Positions 1 to 4,995 of a stretch of 8,655 nucleotides of DNA are shown in pieces. Source of the DNA: Clostridia bacterium (GTDB taxonomy: Bacteria; Bacillota; Clostridia; Christensenellales; Maliibacteriaceae); assembly GCA_017935825.1 (NCBI GenBank), contig JAGBGW010000039.1, forward strand, positions 1 to 8,655, in the 5' to 3' direction. A program made the translations under genes and the position numbers. Position 1 is the first letter of the stretch; every line of letters begins with the position of its first letter. Under the pieces are notes generated by a model. The model did no database searches. It saw only the letters and a program-made list of their open reading frames with translations, and was not told the DNA's origin.

Positions 1-741
1 CGCTTTTTGCAAAATGGCTTCTTCCGTGGATAAAAAGCCTTCCTGTGCCATGATGTTCAAAATCAGATCGCGGCGGATGCGGCAGGCCTGCGGATCAATG
101 TGCGGCGCATAACTTGATGGCGCCTTCAATACTGCCGCAAGGGTCGCCGCCTGCCATGGGGCAAGCTGGCTTGCGTTGATGCCGAAATAGCCTTTGGCAG
201 CCGCTTCGATGCCGTAGTAGCCACCGCCAAAGTAGACGGTGTTCAAATACATTTCAAGGATCTCATCTTTTTCATATTGCCGCTCCAGCTGCAGGGCAAG
301 GACAACTTCGTACAGCTTTCGTTTGATGGTCTTTTCACTTGTCAGATGAGTCAGCTTCACAAGCTGCTGCGTGATGGTGCTGGCGCCCTCTCTGTAGCCG
401 CCGCTTTTGATGTTGGCGATGACGGCGCCTGCGATGCGGCGCGGATCGATGCCGTGGTGGGAATAAAAGCGCACATCCTCCGCAGCAATAAAAGCATGCA
501 GGGTGTCGGTGGAAAGGGTCTCGATATCGCACAGCACCCGATCTTCTCCGCCATCCATGGATGCGATTAGGCTGCTGTCTTTATCGTAGAGCATCAGGCT
601 TTGGTCAAGGTCCTGCAGTTTCATCTGCGAAAGCTTCGGTGCAGAGCAAAATACATAAACTGCTCCGCAAAGCAGAACAAACAAACCGATCACAGATACG
701 ATACCTGCGATGCGAAGGATGCGGAAAATCTTATGTTTCAA
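1..741 (-). CDS. Class A penicillin-binding protein, N-terminal glycosyltransferase part (cut by window edge)
   Basis: Membrane-anchored peptidoglycan synthase. The 247 residues present cover the membrane anchor (hydrophobic, about residues 8-31) and most of a GT51 glycosyltransferase domain, which polymerises lipid II into glycan chains outside the membrane. All hallmark motifs are visible: EDVRFYSHHG (88-97, catalytic Glu88), GASTITQQL (119-127), KRKLYE (140-145, second acidic residue Glu145) and ILEMYLNTVYFGGG (161-174). The reading frame is open to the left edge, so a C-terminal transpeptidase domain is expected but not seen. The start is TTG at 741-739: an in-frame TGA lies two codons upstream, an AGGTGA ribosome site (748-753) sits 6 nt ahead, and no in-frame ATG precedes the membrane anchor. 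It could instead be a monofunctional transglycosylase; the remaining length would decide. Divergent from spoIIAA. Confidence 0.93.
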   Translation of the reverse strand, partial: MKHKIFRILRIAGIVSVIGLFVLLCGAVYVFCSAPKLSQMKLQDLDQSLMLYDKDSSLIASMDGGEDRVLCDIETLSTDTLHAFIAAEDVRFYSHHGIDPRRIAGAVIANIKSGGYREGASTITQQLVKLTHLTSEKTIKRKLYEVVLALQLERQYEKDEILEMYLNTVYFGGGYYGIEAAAKGYFGINASQLAPWQAATLAAVLKAPSSYAPHIDPQACRIRRDLILNIMAQEGFLSTEEAILQKA

Positions 742-747
742 CTGTCA

Positions 748-753
748 TCACCT
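748..753 (-). promoter_or_regulatory. Ribosome binding site fixing the TTG start of the penicillin-binding protein
   Basis: On the minus strand AGGTGA precedes the TTG codon by 6 nt. The nearest ATG on this strand (748-746) overlaps the site and runs into a stop after five codons, so it cannot be the start. Confidence 0.6.
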
Positions 754-779
754 GCCGATGGGAAAGATTAATTGTAGGA

Positions 780-788
780 TTTGTCGGA
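780..788 (+). promoter_or_regulatory. Possible Spo0A box (0A box)
   Basis: TTTGTCGGA matches the 0A-box consensus TTTGTCRAA at eight of nine positions. It lies about 100 bp upstream of the putative sigma-H promoter of spoIIAA. Spo0A-P control of spoIIA is known in Bacillus subtilis. Here it rests on one short match in AT-rich DNA, so it is tentative. Confidence 0.25.
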
Positions 789-866
789 ATTTCCCCGGAC
801 ACACAAGACAAAAATTCCCTTTTTTCAAAAACAGTTTCGATCTGCCAATCAAAGACAAGATTTTTC

Positions 867-894
867 AAAGGCAAAAGATTTGTGTATGGTGAAT
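867..894 (+). promoter_or_regulatory. Possible sigma-H-type promoter of the spoIIA pair
   Basis: The segment AAAGGCAAA (867-875), a 12-bp spacer and GGTGAAT (888-894) follow the sigma-H pattern RnAGGAwWW-N11/12-RnnGAAT with one mismatch (C for A at 872). In B. subtilis the spoIIA operon is read by sigma-H, which fits. No convincing sigma-A promoter is visible for this gene. Transcription would begin near 901, just ahead of the GGGAGGG ribosome site (906-912). Confidence 0.4.
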
Positions 895-920
895 AATTCC
901 CAAACGGGAGGGATATACTT

Positions 921-1271
921 ATGGAAATGAGAGCTGTAATCTCGCGCAATATGCTGCACATCGCGCTTTTGGGGGAGCTGGATCACCACTGCGCATCGGG
1001 CATACGCGACAAGATCGACACGCTGCTTTGCGATCCGTCGATCAAAAAACTGGTGTTTGATTTAAAAGACGTGACCTTTATGGATTCCTCGGGCATCGGC
1101 GTCATTCTTGCACGCGCCGCCGCCATGAAACGGCGAAAAGGCGGCCGTACGGTGATCGTCAATGCACAGGGGCAGATCGAACGTGTTCTTCGTTTAAGCG
1201 GCGTGTACACGCTGGTGGAACGGGAAGACGAGGAAAGCGAGGCAAGAGGATGCAGTATGCGGATGATGTAA
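921..1271 (+). CDS. spoIIAA: Anti-sigma F factor antagonist SpoIIAA
   Basis: STAS-domain anti-anti-sigma factor of 116 residues, close to the 117 of B. subtilis SpoIIAA. In the forespore, unphosphorylated SpoIIAA binds SpoIIAB and releases sigma-F; SpoIIAB kinase inactivates it by phosphorylating one serine. That serine is visible in FMDSSGIGVILAR (53-65), as Ser56 by alignment with B. subtilis Ser58. The LGELDHH segment (17-23) is also typical of SpoIIAA rather than of general STAS proteins. The ATG start is supported by GGGAGGG 8 nt upstream. The gene overlaps the start of spoIIAB by 22 bp, indicating translational coupling. The extreme C-terminus (SEARGCSMRMM) looks unconserved and may exist because of the overlap. 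Confidence 0.92.
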   Translation: MEMRAVISRNMLHIALLGELDHHCASGIRDKIDTLLCDPSIKKLVFDLKDVTFMDSSGIGVILARAAAMKRRKGGRTVIVNAQGQIERVLRLSGVYTLVEREDEESEARGCSMRMM

Positions 1272-1696
1272 CGATCACCTTTGCAAGTTTATCGAAAAAT
1301 GAACTGCTTGCAAGGTCCTTTGCTGCAGCGTACGCGGCACAGTTTGACCCCACCGTGCGGGAATTGGAAGACATCAAAACCGCCATATCGGAGGCGGTGA
1401 CCAACGTGGTGGTGCATGCCTATCCCGACCGCATCGGGCAGGTGGAGCTGCATTTTTCCTCGCAGGGTGATGTTCTGACGATGGAAGTTACCGACCGCGG
1501 CGTTGGCATATCCGACATTCAGGCAGCACGGGAGCCCATGTTTACCACCAAACCCGAGCAGGAACGCTCCGGTCTTGGCTTTACCGTGATGGAAGCTTTT
1601 ATGGACGAGCTTTGCATCAGTTCCGTTTCAAATGAGGGGACCACCGTCACCATGCGAAAGCGTATCGATCAAAAACGAAGTATGGATATGGCTTGA
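1250..1696 (+). CDS. spoIIAB: Anti-sigma F factor and SpoIIAA kinase, SpoIIAB
   Basis: GHKL-family serine kinase and anti-sigma factor of 148 residues. It holds sigma-F inactive with ATP bound and phosphorylates SpoIIAA. The ATP-binding boxes are intact: N box with Glu48 and Asn52 in SEAVTNVVVHAY (47-58), G1 box DRGVGI (82-87), and the lid/G2 segment FTTKPEQERSGLGF (98-111). This last segment is nearly identical to that of B. subtilis SpoIIAB and separates it from the RsbW group. Arg22 in NELLARSF corresponds to the conserved SpoIIAB arginine that contacts its partners. The start overlaps spoIIAA by 22 bp. Sigma-F, the usual third gene, does not follow; a possible terminator and an unrelated metabolic gene come next. 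Confidence 0.93.
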   Translation: MQYADDVTITFASLSKNELLARSFAAAYAAQFDPTVRELEDIKTAISEAVTNVVVHAYPDRIGQVELHFSSQGDVLTMEVTDRGVGISDIQAAREPMFTTKPEQERSGLGFTVMEAFMDELCISSVSNEGTTVTMRKRIDQKRSMDMA

Positions 1697-1698
1697 TT

Positions 1699-1739
1699 GC
1701 GCTTTGGTGACAAGTTTGCTGTAAATCAGCGCTTTTTTT
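1699..1739 (+). terminator. Weak possible terminator after spoIIAB
   Basis: GCGCT (1699-1703) can pair with AGCGC (1728-1732), directly followed by seven T (1733-1739). A competing small hairpin, GCTG (1718-1721) with CAGC (1727-1730), lies inside. Both stems are short, so termination may be partial. Confidence 0.4.
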
Positions 1740-1770
1740 GCAGTTTGTGTTTTTTGGCTTGCAAAAGTGC

Positions 1771-1799
1771 TTTACATTTTGCCAGATCAGGACCATAAT
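1771..1799 (+). promoter_or_regulatory. Sigma-A-type promoter of the aldo/keto reductase
   Basis: TTTACA (1771-1776) and CATAAT (1794-1799) each match consensus at five of six positions and are exactly 17 bp apart. Transcription would start near 1806, giving a leader of about 35 nt. Confidence 0.7.
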
Positions 1800-1840
1800 G
1801 GTAATAGACAAAATTTTTCTTATTGAAGGAGAATGTACAC

Positions 1841-2830
1841 ATGCGCTACAAACACTTCAAAAACGCAAACGTTGATGCTTCTGCTCTTGCAGTAGGCACC
1901 TGGGCAATCGGCGGCGCAGGCTACGGCGCTGTTGAGGATCAGGAATCCATCGCTTCCATTCAGGCTATGTTCGATGGCGGCGTAAACCTGGTTGACACCG
2001 CACCTGCATACGGCAACGGCCACTCCGAGATCGTTACCGGTAAGGCACTCAAGGGCTATGACCGCTCCAAGCTTCTGGTTTCCACCAAGTGCACCGTCGG
2101 CGGCACCACCCTTAAGGCTCTTCGCGGCGTTTCTTCTCACGATGACCGTGACGCAACCTTCGAGAACGTCATGTACGAGTGCGAATGCTCTCTTCGCCGT
2201 CTGGACACCGACTACATCGACTTCTACTTCATCCACTGGCCGGATTATGACACTCCTTTCTATGAAACCGCAGCTGCACTGAACCTGCTGAAGGAGCAGG
2301 GCAAGATCCGTTACATCGGTCTGTCCAACTTCTCCAAGGAGCAGATGCTCAATGTTGAGCGCTACTGCAAGATCGACGTCATCCAGCCCGCATACTCCAT
2401 GGTCGTTCGTCGTGACGAAGACCTGATGAAGTGGTCTGTTGAGCGCGGCATCGATACCTTCACCTATGGTTCTCTTGGCGCAGGCATCCTCACCGGTGCT
2501 TTCCGCGAAGTTCCCACCTTCCAGAAGGGCGATCCTCGCGATCATTTCTATCCCTTCTTCAAGGAGCCTCACTTCTCCAAGGTCATGAAGGTTCTCGCTG
2601 TTATGGATGAGATCTCCGCCCAGACCGGCAAGCCCCTTGCACAGATCGCAATCAACTGGTCCACCCAGAAGGATTACGTTTCCACCGCACTTTGCGGCGT
2701 CCGCAACGTAGCAGAAGCAGCAGAAAACTGCGCAACCTTCGACTGGACTCTGACCGACGCTCAGATCGCAGCTATCGACGCAGCAATCGCAGCAAACCTT
2801 GACTTCGACGGTTCCGCACCCATGAAGTAA
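1841..2830 (+). CDS. Aldo/keto reductase
   Basis: NAD(P)H-dependent oxidoreductase of 329 residues with the (beta/alpha)8 aldo/keto reductase fold, reducing a carbonyl substrate that the sequence does not reveal. The catalytic tetrad is complete: Asp52 and Tyr57 in VDTAPAYG (51-58), Lys83 in STK (81-83) and His132 in IHWPD (131-135). GLSNFS (160-165) and the C-terminal AINWSTQ and CGVRNVAEAAEN (about 269-296) match substrate- and cofactor-binding regions of the family. It is most like bacterial AKRs of the YajO/GsoR type, although assignment to a subfamily is uncertain. The ATG at 1841 is chosen because AAGGAG (1826-1831) lies 9 nt upstream; an in-frame TTG at 1823 would leave no ribosome site. 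Codon use is strongly biased to C-ending and a few preferred codons, unlike the adjoining dehydrogenase gene, which suggests high expression. Monocistronic, with its own promoter and terminator. Confidence 0.93.
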   Translation: MRYKHFKNANVDASALAVGTWAIGGAGYGAVEDQESIASIQAMFDGGVNLVDTAPAYGNGHSEIVTGKALKGYDRSKLLVSTKCTVGGTTLKALRGVSSHDDRDATFENVMYECECSLRRLDTDYIDFYFIHWPDYDTPFYETAAALNLLKEQGKIRYIGLSNFSKEQMLNVERYCKIDVIQPAYSMVVRRDEDLMKWSVERGIDTFTYGSLGAGILTGAFREVPTFQKGDPRDHFYPFFKEPHFSKVMKVLAVMDEISAQTGKPLAQIAINWSTQKDYVSTALCGVRNVAEAAENCATFDWTLTDAQIAAIDAAIAANLDFDGSAPMK

Positions 2831-2844
2831 TCTTTCGAAAAAGC

Positions 2845-2878
2845 AAAAAGCACGGACTATTTTGGTCCGTGCTTTTTT
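2845..2878 (+). terminator. Strong intrinsic terminator of the aldo/keto reductase
   Basis: AAAAAGCACGGAC (2845-2857) and GTCCGTGCTTTTT (2865-2877) form a perfect 13-bp stem with a 7-nt loop, ending in six T. The A-run on the left makes it potentially bidirectional. Confidence 0.93.
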
Positions 2879-2892
2879 GTTATACTCGTAGA

Positions 2893-2910
2893 GACGGGAC
2901 TTGTCCCGTC
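2893..2910. repeat. Short perfect inverted repeat ahead of the dehydrogenase
   Basis: GACGGGAC and GTCCCGTC are perfect 8-bp arms separated by TT, ending 27 nt before the dehydrogenase ATG. There is no T-run, so it is not an intrinsic terminator. It could be an operator or an mRNA leader hairpin; function unknown. Confidence 0.5.
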
Positions 2911-2937
2911 CTGATTATGGATGAAAAGGAAAAGCCT

Positions 2938-3717
2938 ATGGAAAAGACGGTTTTGATCACAGGTGCAAGCTCGGGCATCGGAAAGGCTTGTGCGCGTGTG
3001 TTTGCAAAGAAAGGCTATCAGGTATTTGATTTCAGCAGAAGAAATGTGCCGCAGGCAGGTGTTGTGCACATTGATTGCGATGTGACGGATGAACAAAGCG
3101 TGGCACGAGCCGTTGCATCTGTGGAGCGTGTGGATATCCTCATCTGCAATGCAGGATTTGGCATTTCGGGAGCGGTGGAATTTACCGACGGGGAGGCGGC
3201 ATCGCGGCAGATGGATGTGAACCTCTTCGGCGCCGATCGTGTGGTGCGCCATGTTTTGCCCGTGATGAGAAAGCAGGGTGGTGGCAAAATCGTTTTGGTA
3301 TCTTCCGTTGCGGCAGTGCTGGCGATTCCCTTTCAAACCTGGTATTCCGCGTCAAAGGCGGCGATCCTTGCCTATGGTCACGGACTGCAGGGCGAGGTGC
3401 GGCCCTTTGGCATTGAAGTCTGCACGTTGCTTCTTGGCGATATTCAAAGCGGATTTACGGCGGCAAGAAATAAACAGGCGGTGGGGGATGATGTGTATGA
3501 CGGTAGAATTTCCCGCTCCGTCGCTCGTATGGAACATGACGAGCAAAACGGAATGCCCAGTGAAAAAGCGGCTGAAAAAGTCGTCCGCTATGTGACGAAA
3601 AAACACCTTGCACCGACCCATACGGTAGGTGTGCAGTATAAATTCTTCTGCCTGCTGCAAAGAATCCTTCCCACAGCCCTTGTTCGCAGAATTGTGGAAA
3701 TGCTGTATGCGAAGTGA
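2938..3717 (+). CDS. Short-chain dehydrogenase/reductase (SDR family)
   Basis: Classical SDR oxidoreductase of 259 residues; the substrate cannot be told. The Rossmann cofactor motif TGASSGIG is at 8-15, followed by FSRR (32-35), whose arginines hint at NADP(H) preference (inference). CDVTD (47-51) and NAG (71-73) are in place, and the catalytic tetrad is complete: Asn95, Ser123, Tyr136 and Lys140 (YSASK). The usual PG after the active site is replaced by GD (LLLGDIQSG, 164-172), which is slightly unusual. The ATG at 2938 follows AAAGGA with 7 nt spacing. In-frame upstream starts (2869, 2917) lack a ribosome site and would add unconserved residues before the nucleotide-binding strand. Codon use is mixed and less biased than in the aldo/keto reductase. 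No terminator is evident before the repeat cluster beginning at 3740. Confidence 0.92.
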   Translation: MEKTVLITGASSGIGKACARVFAKKGYQVFDFSRRNVPQAGVVHIDCDVTDEQSVARAVASVERVDILICNAGFGISGAVEFTDGEAASRQMDVNLFGADRVVRHVLPVMRKQGGGKIVLVSSVAAVLAIPFQTWYSASKAAILAYGHGLQGEVRPFGIEVCTLLLGDIQSGFTAARNKQAVGDDVYDGRISRSVARMEHDEQNGMPSEKAAEKVVRYVTKKHLAPTHTVGVQYKFFCLLQRILPTALVRRIVEMLYAK

Positions 3718-3739
3718 TGGGGACGGACTAAAACTTTTT

Positions 3740-3788
3740 TGTCATTCTGAGCGAGCGTAAGCGAGTCGAAGAATCGCTAAATTGAAAA
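3740..3788 (+). repeat. Stem-loop repeat, copy A (forward)
   Basis: Copy of the repeat that begins TGTCATTCTGAGCGAGCG and ends near GTCGAAGAATC. It matches copy I (7061-7109) at 47 of 49 positions, including the trailing AATTGAAAA. Its ATTCT (3744-3748) and AGAAT (3770-3774) can pair as a stem. Confidence 0.9.
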
Positions 3789-3794
3789 TGAGTT

Positions 3795-3816
3795 TCGTTT
3801 GCAAGACAGCAAACGA
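3795..3816. repeat. Inverted repeat inside the A-B interval
   Basis: TCGTTTGC (3795-3802) and GCAAACGA (3809-3816) are perfect 8-bp arms with a 6-nt loop, in the otherwise featureless stretch between repeat copies A and B. The CGTTTGC half recurs in the cores of the second repeat cluster. Confidence 0.6.
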
Positions 3817-3843
3817 GCAGTTCCCCCAAAGCAAGAGAAGAAA

Positions 3844-3887
3844 AGTAAGAGATCCTTCGGCGCGGCTACGCCTTGCTCAGGATGACA
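3844..3887 (-). repeat. Stem-loop repeat, copy B (reverse)
   Basis: Identical over 44 of 44 bp to copy D (4253-4296), from AGTAAGAGATCC to AGGATGACA. Reversed relative to copies A and C. Pairing arms are ATCCT (3852-3856) and AGGAT (3879-3883). In copy D the same AGTAAG carries the GIY-YIG stop codon; here it follows no gene. Confidence 0.9.
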
Positions 3888-3909
3888 AGGTGGAGATGAC
3901 CACTGTTTT

Positions 3910-3950
3910 TGTCATTCTGAGCGAGCGCAGCGAGTCGAAGAACCTCTAAA
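3910..3950 (+). repeat. Stem-loop repeat, copy C (forward)
   Basis: Same family as A, with the central part 3 bp shorter and AGAAC in place of AGAAT, which costs the outermost base pair. It ends about 3 bp before the AAAGGAG ribosome site of the GIY-YIG gene. Confidence 0.87.
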
Positions 3951-3969
3951 TTTAAAGGAGCAGCTTGCA

Positions 3970-4257
3970 ATGTACTATGTTTACATGATGACCAACAAGA
4001 GCAATCAGGTGCTGTACATCGGTGTGACCAACAATCTGCAAAGGCGGGTATTCGAGCATAAGAATCAACTGGTGGAAGGTTTTACGCAAATGTACAATGT
4101 GCACAAACTGGTCTGGTTTGAACAGACTTCGGATGTGCGTTCTGCGATTGCAAGGGAAAAGCAGCTCAAAGGCTGGTCAAGAAAGAAGAAAGATTGGCTG
4201 GTTGAACAGATGAATCCTACATGGGGTGATTTGGCAGACAATTGGTATGAAGAGTAA
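3970..4257 (+). CDS. Small single-domain GIY-YIG nuclease (COG2827/UPF0213-like)
   Basis: 95-residue protein that is essentially only a GIY-YIG endonuclease domain. YVY (3-5) and YIG (16-18) form the name-giving strands. Arg25/Arg26 and His30 in NNLQRRVFEHK, and the metal-binding Glu63 in AIAREKQLKGW (59-69), are the expected catalytic residues; MNPTW (81-85) closes the domain. No DNA-binding domain is attached. The family is common in bacteria and its cellular role is poorly known. AAAGGAG lies 9 nt ahead of the ATG. The gene fits exactly between inverted repeat copies C and D, and its TAA (4255-4257) lies inside the 44-bp segment shared by copies B and D. Repeat and gene may therefore move together, like REP sequences and their RAYT transposases (inference). 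No promoter of its own was found. Confidence 0.9.
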   Translation: MYYVYMMTNKSNQVLYIGVTNNLQRRVFEHKNQLVEGFTQMYNVHKLVWFEQTSDVRSAIAREKQLKGWSRKKKDWLVEQMNPTWGDLADNWYEE

Positions 4258-4296
4258 GAGATCCTTCGGCGCGGCTACGCCTTGCTCAGGATGACA
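4253..4296 (-). repeat. Stem-loop repeat, copy D (reverse), overlapping the GIY-YIG stop codon
   Basis: 44 of 44 bp identical to copy B. The first bases, AGTAAG, contain the stop codon of the GIY-YIG gene. Pairing arms are ATCCT (4261-4265) and AGGAT (4288-4292). Confidence 0.9.
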
Positions 4297-4318
4297 TTTT
4301 TCGGAACGACTCCGGTTC

Positions 4319-4359
4319 TGTCATTCTGAGCGAGCGTGAGCGAGTCGAAGAATCTCTAA
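4319..4359 (+). repeat. Stem-loop repeat, copy E (forward)
   Basis: Same family as A, with GTGAGC in the middle in place of GTAAGC. Pairing arms are ATTCT (4323-4327) and AGAAT (4349-4353). Separated from copy D by 22 bp, like the B-C pair, which is also 22 bp apart. Confidence 0.88.
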
Positions 4360-4380
4360 TTTTATAAATATTATGAAGAA

Positions 4381-4413
4381 AAAAACTCCGTGCGTATTTT
4401 GCACGGAGTTTTT
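4381..4413. terminator. Bidirectional intrinsic terminator at the end of the XRE regulator gene
   Basis: AAAAACTCCGTGC (4381-4393) and GCACGGAGTTTTT (4401-4413) form a perfect 13-bp stem with a 7-nt loop, with T-runs reading out in both directions. The regulator's stop codon (4412-4414, minus) overlaps one arm. The CCGTGC/GCACGG core and TATTTTG-like loop resemble the terminator at 2845-2878. Confidence 0.9.
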
Positions 4414-4636
4414 ATGCCAAAAGCTCTTCGTAATTGGTATCCAATATTTCTTTAAGCAGAATAATTTCATCTACGTACAAATGTCTTTGCGCAACTTCCA
4501 GCTTTGCCACGGCGCTTCTTGTAATGTCGCATCCGCGCAGCTGCAGGGCACAGGCCAGCTCATCCTGAGTCATATCGGCTTTTTCGCGGAGAGTACGCAG
4601 GTTTTTGCCGATTCGTTTTTCTACTTCGTGGTTCAT
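4412..4636 (-). CDS. Small XRE-family helix-turn-helix regulator
   Basis: 74-residue DNA-binding protein made almost only of a Cro/C1-type HTH domain. KNLRTLREKADMTQDELACAL (11-31) covers helices 1 and 2, and ITRSAVAKLE (38-47) is the recognition helix, with a slightly long turn (QLRGCD) before it. The tail YVDEIILLKEILDTNYEELL continues the usual fifth helix. No sensor domain is present. The ATG at 4636 is preferred: GTGAT precedes it closely, whereas the in-frame GTG at 4657, seven codons upstream, has no ribosome site. A perfect 24-bp palindrome next to its promoter is the likely operator, so autoregulation is plausible. The targets are unknown; the divergent structured region and surface protein gene are candidates only by position. 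Confidence 0.85.
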   Translation of the reverse strand: MNHEVEKRIGKNLRTLREKADMTQDELACALQLRGCDITRSAVAKLEVAQRHLYVDEIILLKEILDTNYEELLA

Positions 4637-4684
4637 ATCATCACTCAATTTTTGCACTTATTTCAGAACAAAATTCTTGACCTT

Positions 4685-4690
4685 ATTATA
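4685..4690 (-). promoter_or_regulatory. -10 element of the XRE regulator promoter
   Basis: Consensus TATAAT on the minus strand. At 16-18 bp spacing the -35 position falls on the edge of the 24-bp palindrome and no TTGACA-like hexamer is visible there. The start of transcription would be near 4678, about 40 nt before the ATG. Confidence 0.5.
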
Positions 4691-4707
4691 TGGACATGAT
4701 ATGATGA

Positions 4708-4731
4708 TTTTGCACCTATATAGGTGCAAAA
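4708..4731. promoter_or_regulatory. Perfect 24-bp palindrome, probable operator of the XRE regulator
   Basis: Each half is TTTTGCACCTAT or its exact complement, with no spacer, centred between 4719 and 4720. It overlaps the -35 region of the regulator's promoter, a position where a bound dimer would block or assist RNA polymerase. Cro-type proteins bind such symmetric sites, so binding by the adjoining gene's product is the simplest reading. Confidence 0.7.
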
Positions 4732-4817
4732 CAATGCGGAATGGAAATTTTACCGGTCTTTTGGCCACTCTGATCCGGAAAATTTGGCCATCCTTATTTG
4801 TTTTATTTGGGGAATGG
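4732..4817. other. Intergenic stretch without recognisable gene
   Basis: No credible coding sequence. The only pattern seen is an imperfect direct repeat of CCGG plus TTGGCCA: CCGG at 4753-4756 and 4775-4778, TTGGCCA at 4761-4767 and 4784-4790, about two helical turns apart. The meaning is unknown. A promoter for the surface protein gene is expected in 4732-4900, but no clear -35/-10 pair was found. Confidence 0.4.
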
Positions 4818-4884
4818 TTGCCGCTTTCCTTTCGAGAGCGGCAATCAAGCGGCATTCAAAGTATATAGAGTGCCGCTTGATTGC
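4818..4884 (+). repeat. Nested direct and inverted repeats with two competing hairpins
   Basis: TTGCCGCTTTC (4818-4828) can pair with GAGAGCGGCAA (4834-4844), 11 bp including one G.T pair. The overlapping segment 4841-4857 pairs with 4868-4884, 17 bp with one G.T pair and a 10-nt loop. GCAA at 4841-4844 is used by both, so the hairpins exclude each other. The middle also contains an 11-bp tandem repeat, AGCGGCAATCA (4837-4847) and AGCGGCATTCA (4848-4858). TATTTTC follows the second hairpin, a poor T-run that could allow attenuation. It may be an RNA switch or a protein-binding array; which is not clear. Confidence 0.65.
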
Positions 4885-4917
4885 TATTTTCTGCCCTCGG
4901 GCAAAAATGCAAAAGCC

Positions 4918-4988
4918 GCCTCCTGTTGCCGTCAACGAACAGAAGGAGGTACGATTCCCAATCGTTGACAAAAATCTATTAAGGAGGC
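4918..4988 (+). promoter_or_regulatory. Leader of the surface protein gene with alternative Shine-Dalgarno pairing
   Basis: GCCTCCT (4918-4924) is exactly complementary to AGGAGGC (4982-4988), the ribosome site of the surface protein gene. CCTCC plus TGTT (4919-4927) can instead pair with AACA and GGAGG (4938-4949), a second Shine-Dalgarno-like site without its own gene. GTCAACGA (4931-4938) and TCGTTGAC (4962-4969) form a further 8-bp stem that conflicts with the second pairing. The mutually exclusive pairings suggest translational control; no known riboswitch class was recognised. Confidence 0.45.
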
Positions 4989-4995
4989 CAAAATT

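Noticed and set aside
561..896. Plus-strand open frame of 111 codons over the penicillin-binding protein start
   Set aside because: It is antisense to the membrane anchor and spans the divergent promoter region; it lacks a ribosome site.
1820..2572. A 250-codon open frame opposite the aldo/keto reductase
   Set aside because: The sense frame has the full catalytic tetrad, promoter, ribosome site and terminator; the antisense frame matches no family.
3740..4359. CRISPR array
   Set aside because: Repeats alternate in orientation, are unevenly spaced, and have variable middles; no spacer pattern.
4965..4970. TTGACA as a -35 element for the surface protein gene
   Set aside because: A -10 at normal spacing would lie at the ATG and has no match; the hexamer is better explained as part of the GTCAACGA/TCGTTGAC stem.
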